A stretch of 11,053 bases of DNA. Source: Bacillota bacterium (GTDB taxonomy: Bacteria; Bacillota; Clostridia; Christensenellales; Aristaeellaceae). Shown in pieces: positions 1-6,307 of the stretch (the stretch's first letter is position 1; each line of letters opens with the position of its first letter). Under the pieces are notes generated by a model, which searched no databases, was not told the DNA's origin, and saw nothing but the letters and a program-made list of their open reading frames with translations. The stretch is from assembly GCA_023435435.1 (NCBI GenBank), contig JAEYRW010000204.1, positions 1 through 11,053 of the forward strand, given 5' to 3'. The position numbers and the translations under genes are program-made.

Positions 1-1680
1 GGGCGAAACCGAGCGCAGCGGGAGATGTACCCGCCGAGCCTGGAGGAACTGATCCCGGAGGATCATCCGGCGCGTGTGATCGACGCGTTCGTGGATGGGC
101 TGGATATGGAGTATCTGGGGTTTGCGCGTTCGGCGCCCGCGTGGACGGGGCGGCCGGGGTACGATCCGCGCGCGCTTCTGAAGCTGTACCTGTACGGATA
201 CATGAACCGTGTGCGCTCGTCGAGAAGGCTGATGCTGGAATGCCGCAGAAACATCGAGGTGATGTGGCTGCTCAGCAGCCTGACGCCGGACTTCCGTACG
301 ATCTGCGACTTCCGCTCGGACAACCGGGTGGCGGTCAAGGAGGCGTTCAGGGCGTTCGTGGCGATCCTGCGGGACGAGCATCTGCTGGGGGACGAGGAGA
401 CGGTGGACGGGACGAAGATCCGCGCCAACAACAGCATCAAGAAGTCGTTCACGCCCGAGGTGACGGCGAAGAAGCTTCTGTACATCGAGGAGCAGGTGAA
501 GAAGCTGGAGGCGTATCTCGCGGAGCTTGACAGCTACGACGAAAGCAGGGAGACGCTGCACCTGGACATCCCGAAGTCGCAGATGCCCGCGAAGCTCCGG
601 GAGTTCAAGGAGCGGGCGGCGAAGTACCGCGGCTACCAAAAGCGGTTCGAGCAGGGGGAAACGCAGATCCTGGAGACGGACCCGGAGTGCAGGACGCTGC
701 ACTCCAAGGATGGGCTGCACCCGGCGTACAACGTCCAGACGGTGGTGGATACCACGAGCCACTTCATCACGAACTTCGAGACGACCAACGCGAACACGGA
801 CCAGAACCAGCTGAGCGTGATGGGCGAGGTGGTCAAAAAGGAACTGAAGCGCGAGTGCGTGCACCTGATCGCAGACAAGGGATTCGAGAGCCGCTCGGAC
901 ATCGAGAAGTGCCTGATGAACGGGATCATCCCGGACGTTGGGTTCAAGTACGACAAGGAGGAGCGGGTGTTCAACCTCGACTACGAGGAAACGGAGATCA
1001 CACCTGAGAAAAAGGCCTCCCAAAAACCGGAGGACATCCAGGCGTGCCTGCACGCGGGGGTGCTGCCTGACTGCTACGAGAACACGAATATCTCGGTGGA
1101 GGCGCAGGGGCTCGAGCAGGTGAGTTGCTTCATCCGGCACGAGGACGGCACGGTGACCTGTCCCATGGGGCGAGCGTTGTTTAAGCACGCGGACCTGAAA
1201 TACGGGACGCGCTACGGCAGTCAGGAGGCGTGCCGAACCTGCCCCAACCGGTGCACGGATTCGAGGGACGTGAAGACGGTGAACATCGGCTACAACACAA
1301 ACGTCGTGCCCATCGTGATGTACGGCAATCCCAAATACGCGTTGCAGGAAATCCCGGGGGACGCGAGCATCAGCCCAAACGACCACGCGCTGAATCGAAA
1401 GAGCCGCGCCGAAAAGCGCGTGAAGCTTACGGTGAAGCGCGACGTCCACAGGCAGCAAGTGCGAAAGGAGACTGCGGAGCATCCGTTCGGAACGGTGAAG
1501 TGGTACGACGGTGCACACTACTTCCTGTGCCGGGGGAACGAAAAGGTATCCGCGGAGATGGCGCTGTCGTATCTGGGCTACAATATGAGAAGGGCAATCA
1601 ACCTGACGACGCCGGATGACGGAGGCGTCCCGGGCATTCTCATGCTCTTGAGGCGAAAAAAGGCCTCCCAAATGAGGTAA
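1..1680 (+). CDS. IS1182-family DDE transposase, 5' end outside the window
   Basis: The protein is a cut-and-paste transposase of the IS1182 family (DDE/RNase H-like fold). The frame is open to base 1, and codons before the first ATG at 25 read GRNRAQRE, which continues smoothly into the family's conserved N-terminal stretch (PPSLEELIPEDHPAR), so the real start is probably upstream and the gene is 5'-partial here. Counting from the ATG at 25, candidate catalytic residues are D128 (in VDGTKIRANNS), D284 (in ADKGFES) and E485 (in AEHPFGTVKW). A cysteine cluster (TCPMG, then CRTCPNRC), typical of the family, lies between the second and third catalytic residues. The stop is TAA at 1678-1680. No frameshift or internal stop is seen, so the enzyme may be active. 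A 16-base stretch recurs in frame within the gene (1009-1024 and 1657-1672), each copy encoding KKASQ. Confidence 0.93.
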   Translation, partial: GRNRAQREMYPPSLEELIPEDHPARVIDAFVDGLDMEYLGFARSAPAWTGRPGYDPRALLKLYLYGYMNRVRSSRRLMLECRRNIEVMWLLSSLTPDFRTICDFRSDNRVAVKEAFRAFVAILRDEHLLGDEETVDGTKIRANNSIKKSFTPEVTAKKLLYIEEQVKKLEAYLAELDSYDESRETLHLDIPKSQMPAKLREFKERAAKYRGYQKRFEQGETQILETDPECRTLHSKDGLHPAYNVQTVVDTTSHFITNFETTNANTDQNQLSVMGEVVKKELKRECVHLIADKGFESRSDIEKCLMNGIIPDVGFKYDKEERVFNLDYEETEITPEKKASQKPEDIQACLHAGVLPDCYENTNISVEAQGLEQVSCFIRHEDGTVTCPMGRALFKHADLKYGTRYGSQEACRTCPNRCTDSRDVKTVNIGYNTNVVPIVMYGNPKYALQEIPGDASISPNDHALNRKSRAEKRVKLTVKRDVHRQQVRKETAEHPFGTVKWYDGAHYFLCRGNEKVSAEMALSYLGYNMRRAINLTTPDDGGVPGILMLLRRKKASQMR

Positions 1681-1745
1681 AAGAGGGTGAGGAGCAGCTC
1701 TCGCCTCTCTGAATTCGAGTTTCGGGACGGCCAATCTGTGCAATA
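1..1745 (+). mobile_element. IS1182-family insertion sequence, right part; ends approximate
   Basis: The transposase gene implies an insertion sequence. Its left inverted repeat is outside the window. The right end must lie between the stop codon at 1680 and the intact terminator of the tRNA-Val gene, whose T-tract begins at about 1756 on the minus strand. I cannot place the terminal repeat or a target duplication without the left end, so the right boundary given is an upper limit. Bases 1681-1735 hold short purine/pyrimidine inverted motifs (GAGC-A-GCTC at about 1691-1699) that may belong to the terminal region. Confidence 0.6.
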
Positions 1746-1750
1746 CATAT

Positions 1751-1788
1751 AAAAAATCTGTCTGAAAACTAGTGTTTTCAGACAGATT
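1751..1788 (-). terminator. intrinsic terminator of tRNA-Val
   Basis: Bases 1755-1788 form a perfect 15-base-pair hairpin with a 4-base loop. On the minus strand it is followed by a run of six T residues (1751-1756, partly in the stem). It begins one base after the encoded CCA of the tRNA, which fits a factor-independent terminator for that gene. The stem is symmetric, but there is no A-run on its other side to suggest a matching U-tract on the plus strand. Confidence 0.9.
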
Positions 1789-1789
1789 G

Positions 1790-1865
1790 TGGTGGTCTGT
1801 ACTGGACTCGAACCAGTGACCCCATCGATGTGAACGATGTGCTCTACCAACTGAGCCAACAGACC
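1790..1865 (-). tRNA. tRNA-Val (anticodon CAC), CCA encoded
   Basis: The minus strand folds into a full cloverleaf. The acceptor arm is GGTCTGT with ACAGACC, followed by discriminator A and encoded CCA (1790-1792). The D arm is GCTC/GAGC with loop AGTTGGTA. The anticodon arm is CATCG/CGATG with loop TTCACAT, giving anticodon CAC (valine, codon GUG). The variable loop has five bases, and the T arm is ACTGG/CCAGT with loop TTCGAGT. All stems pair without mismatch, so the gene looks functional. It stands alone, not in a tRNA cluster, and is transcribed towards the insertion sequence. Confidence 0.97.
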
Positions 1866-2323
1866 ATAGTGTGATTGGCGACCTTTCCGACCTATGATGG
1901 AGAGCCAATCAGAAAGCGGGAGAGCCGACCGGCATGTCCGAGGCCGAAATTTTTCTCCGATTCGTCACATTCGAACGGAGCGAGGAGAAACGGCTTAGGG
2001 ACTGGTGCCACCGACGTCGGCGACGCAATCTATAATACCACAGCGGGTAGGGCTTGTCAATCCCAAATCACATTAATTCAAGGGAAAAGGCCGGCGGACG
2101 CAGGCAACCAGGCTCTCAATATGGACCGCCGCCGCAACATCCGTACAGCAGATCTCGCGGCGGCAAATTAGGCGTGATACCACATCATATTTTGCGCAGA
2201 AAGTCTCGGATCATTTCGATAGCTGAAAATAACCATATCCCGATCGGCGGCGCTCCCATTGCCTCAAGTGAGTGACCGGAAGAATAATCTAAAGAGAGCT
2301 GCCTTCAAGATCAAAGATCGCCT
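1866..2323 (-). other. 458-base stretch without a convincing protein gene; tRNA leader and spacer
   Basis: Nearest the tRNA, 1866-2025 would be its transcribed 5' leader if the promoter at 2032-2060 is used. It contains an inverted repeat GATTGGC/GCCAATC (1872-1878 with 1904-1910) and a nine-pair hairpin with one bulged base at 1955-1980. Further from the tRNA, 2128-2164 forms an eight-pair GC-rich hairpin with a 21-base loop. Between 2185 and 2304 a short minus-strand frame is open (see findings). I see no clear terminator for thiE in the bases after its stop codon. Base composition is less GC-rich than in the flanking genes. Open frames on the plus strand here have no ribosome binding site and no coding character. 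Confidence 0.6.
2032..2060 (-). promoter_or_regulatory. sigma-70 type promoter for tRNA-Val
   Basis: On the minus strand the -35 hexamer TTGACA (2055-2060) is a perfect consensus match. It is followed after exactly 17 bases by TATTAT (2032-2037). Transcription would start near 2025 and run about 160 bases before the mature tRNA end at 1865. The spacing and the perfect -35 make this convincing, although the leader is long for a tRNA. The 11 bases after the -10 are shared with the thi promoter. Confidence 0.8.
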
Positions 2324-2968
2324 TTAAACCCCTCTGTCTTGCTCGCCTCGGAACAATACCTTCAGCGTCCGGGCAGCTGCGGGGATATCCTTTTGTGCGA
2401 TGATGGATGAAACCACCGCCAGGCCATTGATGCCCGTTCCGGCAAAATTGCGCGCATTCTCCCGGTTGATGCCGCCGATCACCACGATGGGGATATCCAC
2501 CGCTTCCCGGATGGCGCGCAGTCCTTCCATGGAGACGGGCTTCGCGTCCGCCTTGGTCGCGGTCGCGTACATCGCGCCCACGCCGAGGTAGTCCGCGCCG
2601 TCCGCCTGCGCCCGGATTGCCTGCGCCACGCTCTGTGCGGACACGCCGAGAATCTTCTCCGGGCCGATCAGCCGCCGCACGGCCGCGGTGGGGAGGTCGT
2701 CCTGCCCCACGTGCACGCCGTCCGCGTCCGCCGCCAACGCAATATCCGCGCGGTCGTTGATGATGAGCGGAACACCGTAGCGGGCCGTGATTTGCTTGAC
2801 CCGCAGCGCCAGTTCATAAAATTCCCGCGACGAACAGGCCTTCTCCCGAAGCTGCACCACGGTGCAGCCGCCCGCAAGCGCCAATTCCACTGATTCCTCC
2901 ACCGTGGCAGTCGACATCAGCATGCGGTCGGTACACAGATAGAGGGTATAGTCGATGTCACGTTTCAT
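2324..2968 (-). CDS. thiE: thiamine-phosphate synthase
   Basis: ThiE is a cytosolic TIM-barrel enzyme that joins the pyrimidine pyrophosphate (HMP-PP) to thiazole phosphate to give thiamine phosphate, releasing pyrophosphate. The 214-residue protein has the usual family length and motifs: VQLREK (38-43), NDRADIA (71-77), DGVHVGQDD (83-91, magnesium and pyrophosphate site), GVS (108-110), GVGAMYATATK (129-139) and IVVIGGI before the C-terminal phosphate-binding turn. The start ATG at 2968 overlaps the end of thiM by 11 bases, which indicates translational coupling. A purine-rich site (AAAGGG) lies about 10 bases before it. It is the last gene of the operon controlled by the TPP riboswitch at about 5980-6065, so it is expected to be repressed by thiamine. 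Confidence 0.97.
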   Translation of the reverse strand: MKRDIDYTLYLCTDRMLMSTATVEESVELALAGGCTVVQLREKACSSREFYELALRVKQITARYGVPLIINDRADIALAADADGVHVGQDDLPTAAVRRLIGPEKILGVSAQSVAQAIRAQADGADYLGVGAMYATATKADAKPVSMEGLRAIREAVDIPIVVIGGINRENARNFAGTGINGLAVVSSIIAQKDIPAAARTLKVLFRGEQDRGV

Positions 2969-3776
2969 GAATCTTCGCCCTTTCCAGGAGAATTGTTCCG
3001 TCCAATCGGCTCAACGCGTCGAGGATGGCGATATGGAAGCTGCCCGTGCCGGTCTTGCCCGCTGCCTCGAAGGCCATCTCCCCCGCGATGCCCATCGCCG
3101 CGACGCCGCCCACGGCCGCGGTGAGCATGTCTCCACCCGCGCCGGCAAAGGCGCCGCTCAGTGCGGAAGTCATACATCCCGTGCCCGTGACCCGGGAAAG
3201 CATCGGGTGCCCGTTCTCGATGCGCACCGTGCGCGCGCCGTCTGAGAGAGAGTCGATCGCGCCGGTGATGGCGGCGACGCATCCGTATTTGCGCGCCACG
3301 GCTTTTGCGACTTGAGCGGCATCGTTATGCTCATCCGCCTCTGCGGCATCCACGCCCTTGGTGGATGCGCCAAGCCCGGCCACAAAAGAAATCTCAGAAA
3401 GGTTACCCCGGATGATGGCGATTTTGACCCCATCCAGAATGCTTTGCGTGGTCTCGTTCCGAAGCCGGGATGCGCCCGCGCCCACCGGGTCGAACACAAC
3501 GGGAATACCAAGTGAATTCGCGCGCCTTCCGGCGGCGTGTATGGAGGCAATCGTTCTTTGATTTAGCGTGCCGATGTTAAGGACGAGCGCGGCGGAGATG
3601 GCTGTGATGTCCTCCGCTTCTCCGATCTCGTCCGCCATGATGGGGGAGGCGCCGATGGCGAGCAGGGCATTGGCCACATCGTTCACGGTGACGTAGTTGG
3701 TGATGCAGTGCGTCAGCGGTTTTTTTTGCCTGAGCGCGTCGACGGCGATCGCGACTTCTTTTGTGATTGCATTCAT
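2958..3776 (-). CDS. thiM: hydroxyethylthiazole kinase
   Basis: ThiM phosphorylates 5-(2-hydroxyethyl)-4-methylthiazole with ATP, the salvage route that supplies thiazole phosphate to ThiE. The 272-residue protein is of ribokinase-like fold. It shows HCITNYVTVNDVAN (23-36, substrate pocket), DPVGAGASRLR (96-106), IRGNLSEI (122-129) and the anion-hole motif GTGC (198-201) with the conserved cysteine C201. The frame is open further upstream to 3962, but that part overlaps thiC and reads as arginine-rich shadow sequence. The start chosen, ATG at 3776, gives the family N-terminus and lies two bases after the thiC stop, with GGGGGAA just upstream. The 3' end overlaps thiE by 11 bases. It is the only source of thiazole phosphate encoded in this operon. 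Confidence 0.96.
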   Translation of the reverse strand: MNAITKEVAIAVDALRQKKPLTHCITNYVTVNDVANALLAIGASPIMADEIGEAEDITAISAALVLNIGTLNQRTIASIHAAGRRANSLGIPVVFDPVGAGASRLRNETTQSILDGVKIAIIRGNLSEISFVAGLGASTKGVDAAEADEHNDAAQVAKAVARKYGCVAAITGAIDSLSDGARTVRIENGHPMLSRVTGTGCMTSALSGAFAGAGGDMLTAAVGGVAAMGIAGEMAFEAAGKTGTGSFHIAILDALSRLDGTILLERAKIHET

Positions 3777-3778
3777 TG

Positions 3779-5104
3779 TCAGTTCCCCCTTTGGATTTCG
3801 GGGCAAAGCTCGACCTTTTTGCCCTCTAAAATCAGGTTGGTGGTGCGCATGGCGCACATTTTGCCGCACATGGAGCAGGTGTGCCGGTCGGCGGGCGGCG
3901 TGGATTCGAAATAGCGCCGCGCCTTTTCGCCGTCGATGGCGAGGGAGAACATGGCGTCCCAATCCGTTTTATATCGGGCCTCGGCCATGCGATCGTCGAT
4001 GTCCTGCGCGCCGGGCAAGCCTTTCGCGATATCTGCCGCGTGCGCGGCGATGCGGCTTGCGACGATGCCCTCCCGTACATCGTCCAGGTCCGGCAGGCGC
4101 AGGTGCTCGGCGGGTGTGACGTAACATAGGAAGTCCGCGCCCGAGGCCGCGGCGATCGCGCCGCCGATGGCGGAGGTGATGTGATCGTAGCCCGGGGCGA
4201 TGTCGGTGACCAAGGGACCTAAGACGTAGAAGGGCGCGTTGTGGCACAGGCGCTTTTCCAGGATCATGTTGGCGGCGATCTCGTTCATCGCCATGTGGCC
4301 TGGGCCCTCGACAATCACCTGCACATCCCGCGCCCAGGCGCGCTTGACGAGGTTGCCCAGTTCCACAAGCTCGCCGATCTGGGCCGCGTCAGAGCTGTCG
4401 GCAAGGCAGCCGGGGCGAAGCGCGTCACCCAGGCTGATGGTGACGTCGAATTCCCGGAGAATCTCCAGAAGCTTGTCATACTGCTCGAAAAATGGGTTCT
4501 CGTTGCCCGTCATCTCCATCCACGCGAACAGCAGCGAGCCGCCCCGGGAGACGATATTCATCCTGCGCCCGGCGCGCCGGAAGGCCTCCACCGCGCGGCG
4601 GTTGATCCCGGCATGGATGGTCACGAAGTCCACACCCTCCTCGGCGTGGGCGCGCACGACGCGCAGAAAGTCCTCGGCGGTGATCTCCGTCAGTTCCTTC
4701 TCCAGATAGCCGATGGCGTCGTACATGGGCACGGTGCCGATCATGGCGGGAGACTTTTCGATCAGCGCCCGGCGGAAGGCATTGGTTTTTCCGCAGTTGC
4801 TCAGGTCCATGATGGCCTCCGCGCCAAAGGAGAGCGCCGCGTCCACCTTGCGCATCTCGAGTTCATAGTCCTTCGCGTCGCCGGAGACGCCGAGGTTCAC
4901 GTTGATCTTCGTGCGAAGGCCCGCGCCGACGCCGTTTGGCGAAAGGGCCGTGTGGCGGATGTTGGCGGGGATGGCGACGGTACCGGCCGCGACGAGCGCC
5001 ATGAGCCGGGATGCGTTCATGCCCTCCTTTTCCGCCACGGCCGTAAGTTCCGGCGTCAGGATTCCCTTCCGGGCGGCTTCCATCTGGGTAGAATAGTTTC
5101 TCAT
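3779..5104 (-). CDS. thiC: phosphomethylpyrimidine synthase (radical SAM)
   Basis: ThiC converts aminoimidazole ribotide, an intermediate of purine synthesis, to HMP phosphate using an iron-sulfur cluster and S-adenosylmethionine. The 441-residue protein is a short-form ThiC without the long N-terminal domain of the proteobacterial enzyme. Recognisable parts include NIRHTALSPNGVG (about 48-60), KINVNLGVSGD, the block around VDFVTIHAGINRRAVEAFRR, SLGDALRPGC, VIVEGPGHMAMNEIAANM and GYDHITSAIGGAIAAASGADFLCYVTPAEH. The cluster-binding cysteines near the C-terminus are C410, C413 and C417, spaced CX2CX3C, one residue closer than the CX2CX4C usually quoted. The gene starts one base after the thiD stop and ends two bases before thiM. 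A purine-rich AAAGGAA lies about nine bases before the ATG. Confidence 0.97.
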   Translation of the reverse strand: MRNYSTQMEAARKGILTPELTAVAEKEGMNASRLMALVAAGTVAIPANIRHTALSPNGVGAGLRTKINVNLGVSGDAKDYELEMRKVDAALSFGAEAIMDLSNCGKTNAFRRALIEKSPAMIGTVPMYDAIGYLEKELTEITAEDFLRVVRAHAEEGVDFVTIHAGINRRAVEAFRRAGRRMNIVSRGGSLLFAWMEMTGNENPFFEQYDKLLEILREFDVTISLGDALRPGCLADSSDAAQIGELVELGNLVKRAWARDVQVIVEGPGHMAMNEIAANMILEKRLCHNAPFYVLGPLVTDIAPGYDHITSAIGGAIAAASGADFLCYVTPAEHLRLPDLDDVREGIVASRIAAHAADIAKGLPGAQDIDDRMAEARYKTDWDAMFSLAIDGEKARRYFESTPPADRHTCSMCGKMCAMRTTNLILEGKKVELCPEIQRGN

Positions 5105-5105
5105 G

Positions 5106-5906
5106 TCAGTTCATTCCTTTCATTCGGTAGAATTCGTAAAAGTGGTTGGTCGGGCCGTGTCCCCTGCCGATGGGCAGCGCGCGGCGGATGGCCTCGGTCA
5201 CATACCGCTTCGCGGCGGCGACTGCCTCGGTCAGCGCGAGGCCATTGGCAAGGTGGGCCGCGATGGCGGAGGAGAGCGTGCAGCCGGTGCCGTGGGTGTT
5301 TCTCGTATCGATTCGCGGGGTGGTGAAGGTGTGAAAATCCACGCCGTCAAACAGGACGTCCGCCGCGTCGCCGTCCAGATGACCGCCCTTGACGAGCACG
5401 TTTTTTGCGCCCATCCGATGGATTTCGTTCGCGGCCGCGCGCATGGCGTCCATGGAAGAGATGGCCATGCCGGTGAGAACCTCCGCCTCCGGGATATTGG
5501 GGGTGAGCAGGTACGCAAGCGGGATGATTTCCCGGATGAGCGTGTCAAGCGCGTCCTGCCGCATCAGCGCGCAGCCACCCTTGGCGATCATCACAGGGTC
5601 GACGACTGTCAGCGGAGGGGCATACTGCCGGAGCTTTTCGGCGACCGCGTGCATGGTTTCCGCGCCGGACAGCATGCCGACCTTCACCGCGTCCACCCGG
5701 ATGTCCTCGAAGACGGCGTCGATCTGGTCCCTTATGATGTCCGGGCGGATGTCCTGGACGGAGATGACCCGGCTGGTGTTTTCCGCGACGACCGCGACGA
5801 TGGCGCTCATGCCAAAGCAGCCCAGCGCAGAAAAAGTCTTGATGTCCGCCTGGATGCCCGCGCCGCCGCTGCAATCCGAACCCGCGATCGAGAGACAGTG
5901 ATTCAT
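5106..5906 (-). CDS. thiD: hydroxymethylpyrimidine/phosphomethylpyrimidine kinase
   Basis: ThiD phosphorylates HMP and then HMP phosphate to HMP pyrophosphate, the pyrimidine substrate of ThiE. The 266-residue protein is of ribokinase-like fold and normal length. It has the N-terminal substrate motif SIAGSDCSGGAGIQADIKT (6-24), VVDPVM (101-106), KGGH (173-176) and the ATP/anion-hole motif HGTGCT (205-210). The start ATG at 5906 is preceded by a strong AGGAGGG site six bases away. It is the first gene of the operon, directly behind the riboswitch terminator, and its stop is one base before the ATG of thiC. The HMP kinase role is more likely than a pyridoxal kinase role because of this context. 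Confidence 0.96.
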   Translation of the reverse strand: MNHCLSIAGSDCSGGAGIQADIKTFSALGCFGMSAIVAVVAENTSRVISVQDIRPDIIRDQIDAVFEDIRVDAVKVGMLSGAETMHAVAEKLRQYAPPLTVVDPVMIAKGGCALMRQDALDTLIREIIPLAYLLTPNIPEAEVLTGMAISSMDAMRAAANEIHRMGAKNVLVKGGHLDGDAADVLFDGVDFHTFTTPRIDTRNTHGTGCTLSSAIAAHLANGLALTEAVAAAKRYVTEAIRRALPIGRGHGPTNHFYEFYRMKGMN

Positions 5907-5923
5907 GGAAATCCCTCCTTTGC

Positions 5924-5956
5924 AAATAAAACGGGGAGTGCATAAGGCACTCCCCG
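5924..5956 (-). terminator. intrinsic terminator, expression platform of the TPP riboswitch
   Basis: On the minus strand the two arms CGGGGAGTGC and GCACTCCCCG (5947-5956 and 5932-5941) pair over ten bases with a five-base loop, followed by TTTTATTT. It lies between the TPP aptamer and the thiD ribosome binding site, so it is placed to stop transcription before the genes. GGGGAG of its first arm also occurs in the 5' part of the aptamer, and a GGGAG lies at the aptamer's 3' end. Either could pair with the CTCCCC of the second terminator arm and so act as an antiterminator. That alternative pairing is inferred. Confidence 0.93.
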
Positions 5957-5974
5957 CAAATCGAAGATTCGTTG

Positions 5975-6078
5975 TGAAAGCTCCCTACGTTGGTATTACC
6001 CAAATCAGGTGTAAGGGTCGAAGTTGTAGACTTCCTCTCAGCCTGCCGCACAAGCTCCCCTGAGATATTCTGCTTTCA
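5975..6078 (-). ncRNA. TPP riboswitch (THI element)
   Basis: The minus strand carries the conserved aptamer signatures in order: CAGGGGAGC, GCTGAGAGG, GACCCTTACACCTGAT, GGGTAATACC and CGTAGGGAGC, within about 5980-6065. They match the THI-box consensus (GGGG, CUGAGA, ACCC, CCUGAU, AAUACC, GxxGGGA). The flanks TGAAAGC (on RNA, from 6078-6072) and GCTTTCA (5981-5975) can pair and may extend the closing helix. Binding of thiamine pyrophosphate is expected to favour the downstream terminator at 5924-5956 and lower expression of thiD, thiC, thiM and thiE. Confidence 0.96.
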
Positions 6079-6093
6079 AACGACGCAATCTTT

Positions 6094-6121
6094 ATTATAT
6101 ACCGATTCATGCGCATGTCAA
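6094..6121 (-). promoter_or_regulatory. sigma-70 type promoter of the thi operon
   Basis: On the minus strand TTGACA (6116-6121) is followed after 16 bases by a perfect TATAAT (6094-6099). Transcription should begin near 6087, a few bases before the riboswitch aptamer. Both hexamers are exact consensus matches, so constitutive initiation with control by the riboswitch is likely. Confidence 0.88.
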
Positions 6122-6227
6122 GCCGGACACAGCCTTTTAAAAATCCTCGCTCGTTGACATCCCAAAGAAGCGGCCCGAGCGGCCACCTTCCCATTGGAGA
6201 ACGATCGTCTCGCGGGCCCCTTCTTTT

Positions 6228-6241
6228 TTCGCGTTCGCGAA
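6228..6241. promoter_or_regulatory. 14-base perfect palindrome abutting the -35 of the glycosidase promoter
   Basis: TTCGCG-TT-CGCGAA is an inverted repeat with six-base arms and a two-base centre. It ends exactly where the -35 hexamer of the next promoter begins (6242). This position suits an operator for a repressor or activator. The regulator is unknown and none is encoded nearby. A second near-palindrome, with ACGATCGT at its core, lies at 6197-6211. Confidence 0.4.
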
Positions 6242-6270
6242 TTGTCAGGCGGGCGGATGTGTGCTATCAT
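6242..6270 (+). promoter_or_regulatory. sigma-70 type promoter of the glycosidase operon
   Basis: TTGTCA (6242-6247) is followed after 17 bases by TATCAT (6265-6270), each one mismatch from consensus. The predicted start near 6277 gives a leader of about 30 bases before the ATG at 6308. It argues against translation from the in-frame ATG codons at 6194 and 6258, which lie upstream of or inside the promoter. It is divergent to the thi promoter, with about 120 bases between the two -35 elements. Confidence 0.7.
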
Positions 6271-6307
6271 GATCGCAAACGACTTCGGTTTTGAAAGGGA
6301 CGCGCGC

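Noticed and set aside
1989..2015. T-box-like GGTGGCACC in the tRNA leader
   Set aside because: It lies only about 10 to 30 bases after the predicted start, with no specifier hairpin before it and no terminator after it, so a T-box riboswitch is not supported.
1875..2275. Plus-strand open frames between the tRNA and thiE
   Set aside because: They have no ribosome binding site, an ordinary random composition and no family features, and they run across the tRNA promoter.
3777..3962. Upstream extension of thiM
   Set aside because: The extra 62 codons overlap thiC and read as low-complexity Arg/His sequence; ThiM homologues begin at the ATG at 3776.
4241..5326. Plus-strand open frame opposite thiC
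   Set aside because: It is the complement of a highly conserved thiC and has no recognisable domain.
5103..5945. Long plus-strand open frame opposite thiD
   Set aside because: It lies antisense to thiD, is rich in Arg, Gly, His and Asp as expected of a shadow frame in high-GC DNA, has no ribosome binding site and crosses the riboswitch terminator.
6194..6307. Upstream start for the GH92-like gene
   Set aside because: The in-frame ATG at 6194 lies upstream of the best promoter, which would leave it untranscribed, and the added residues match no family sequence.
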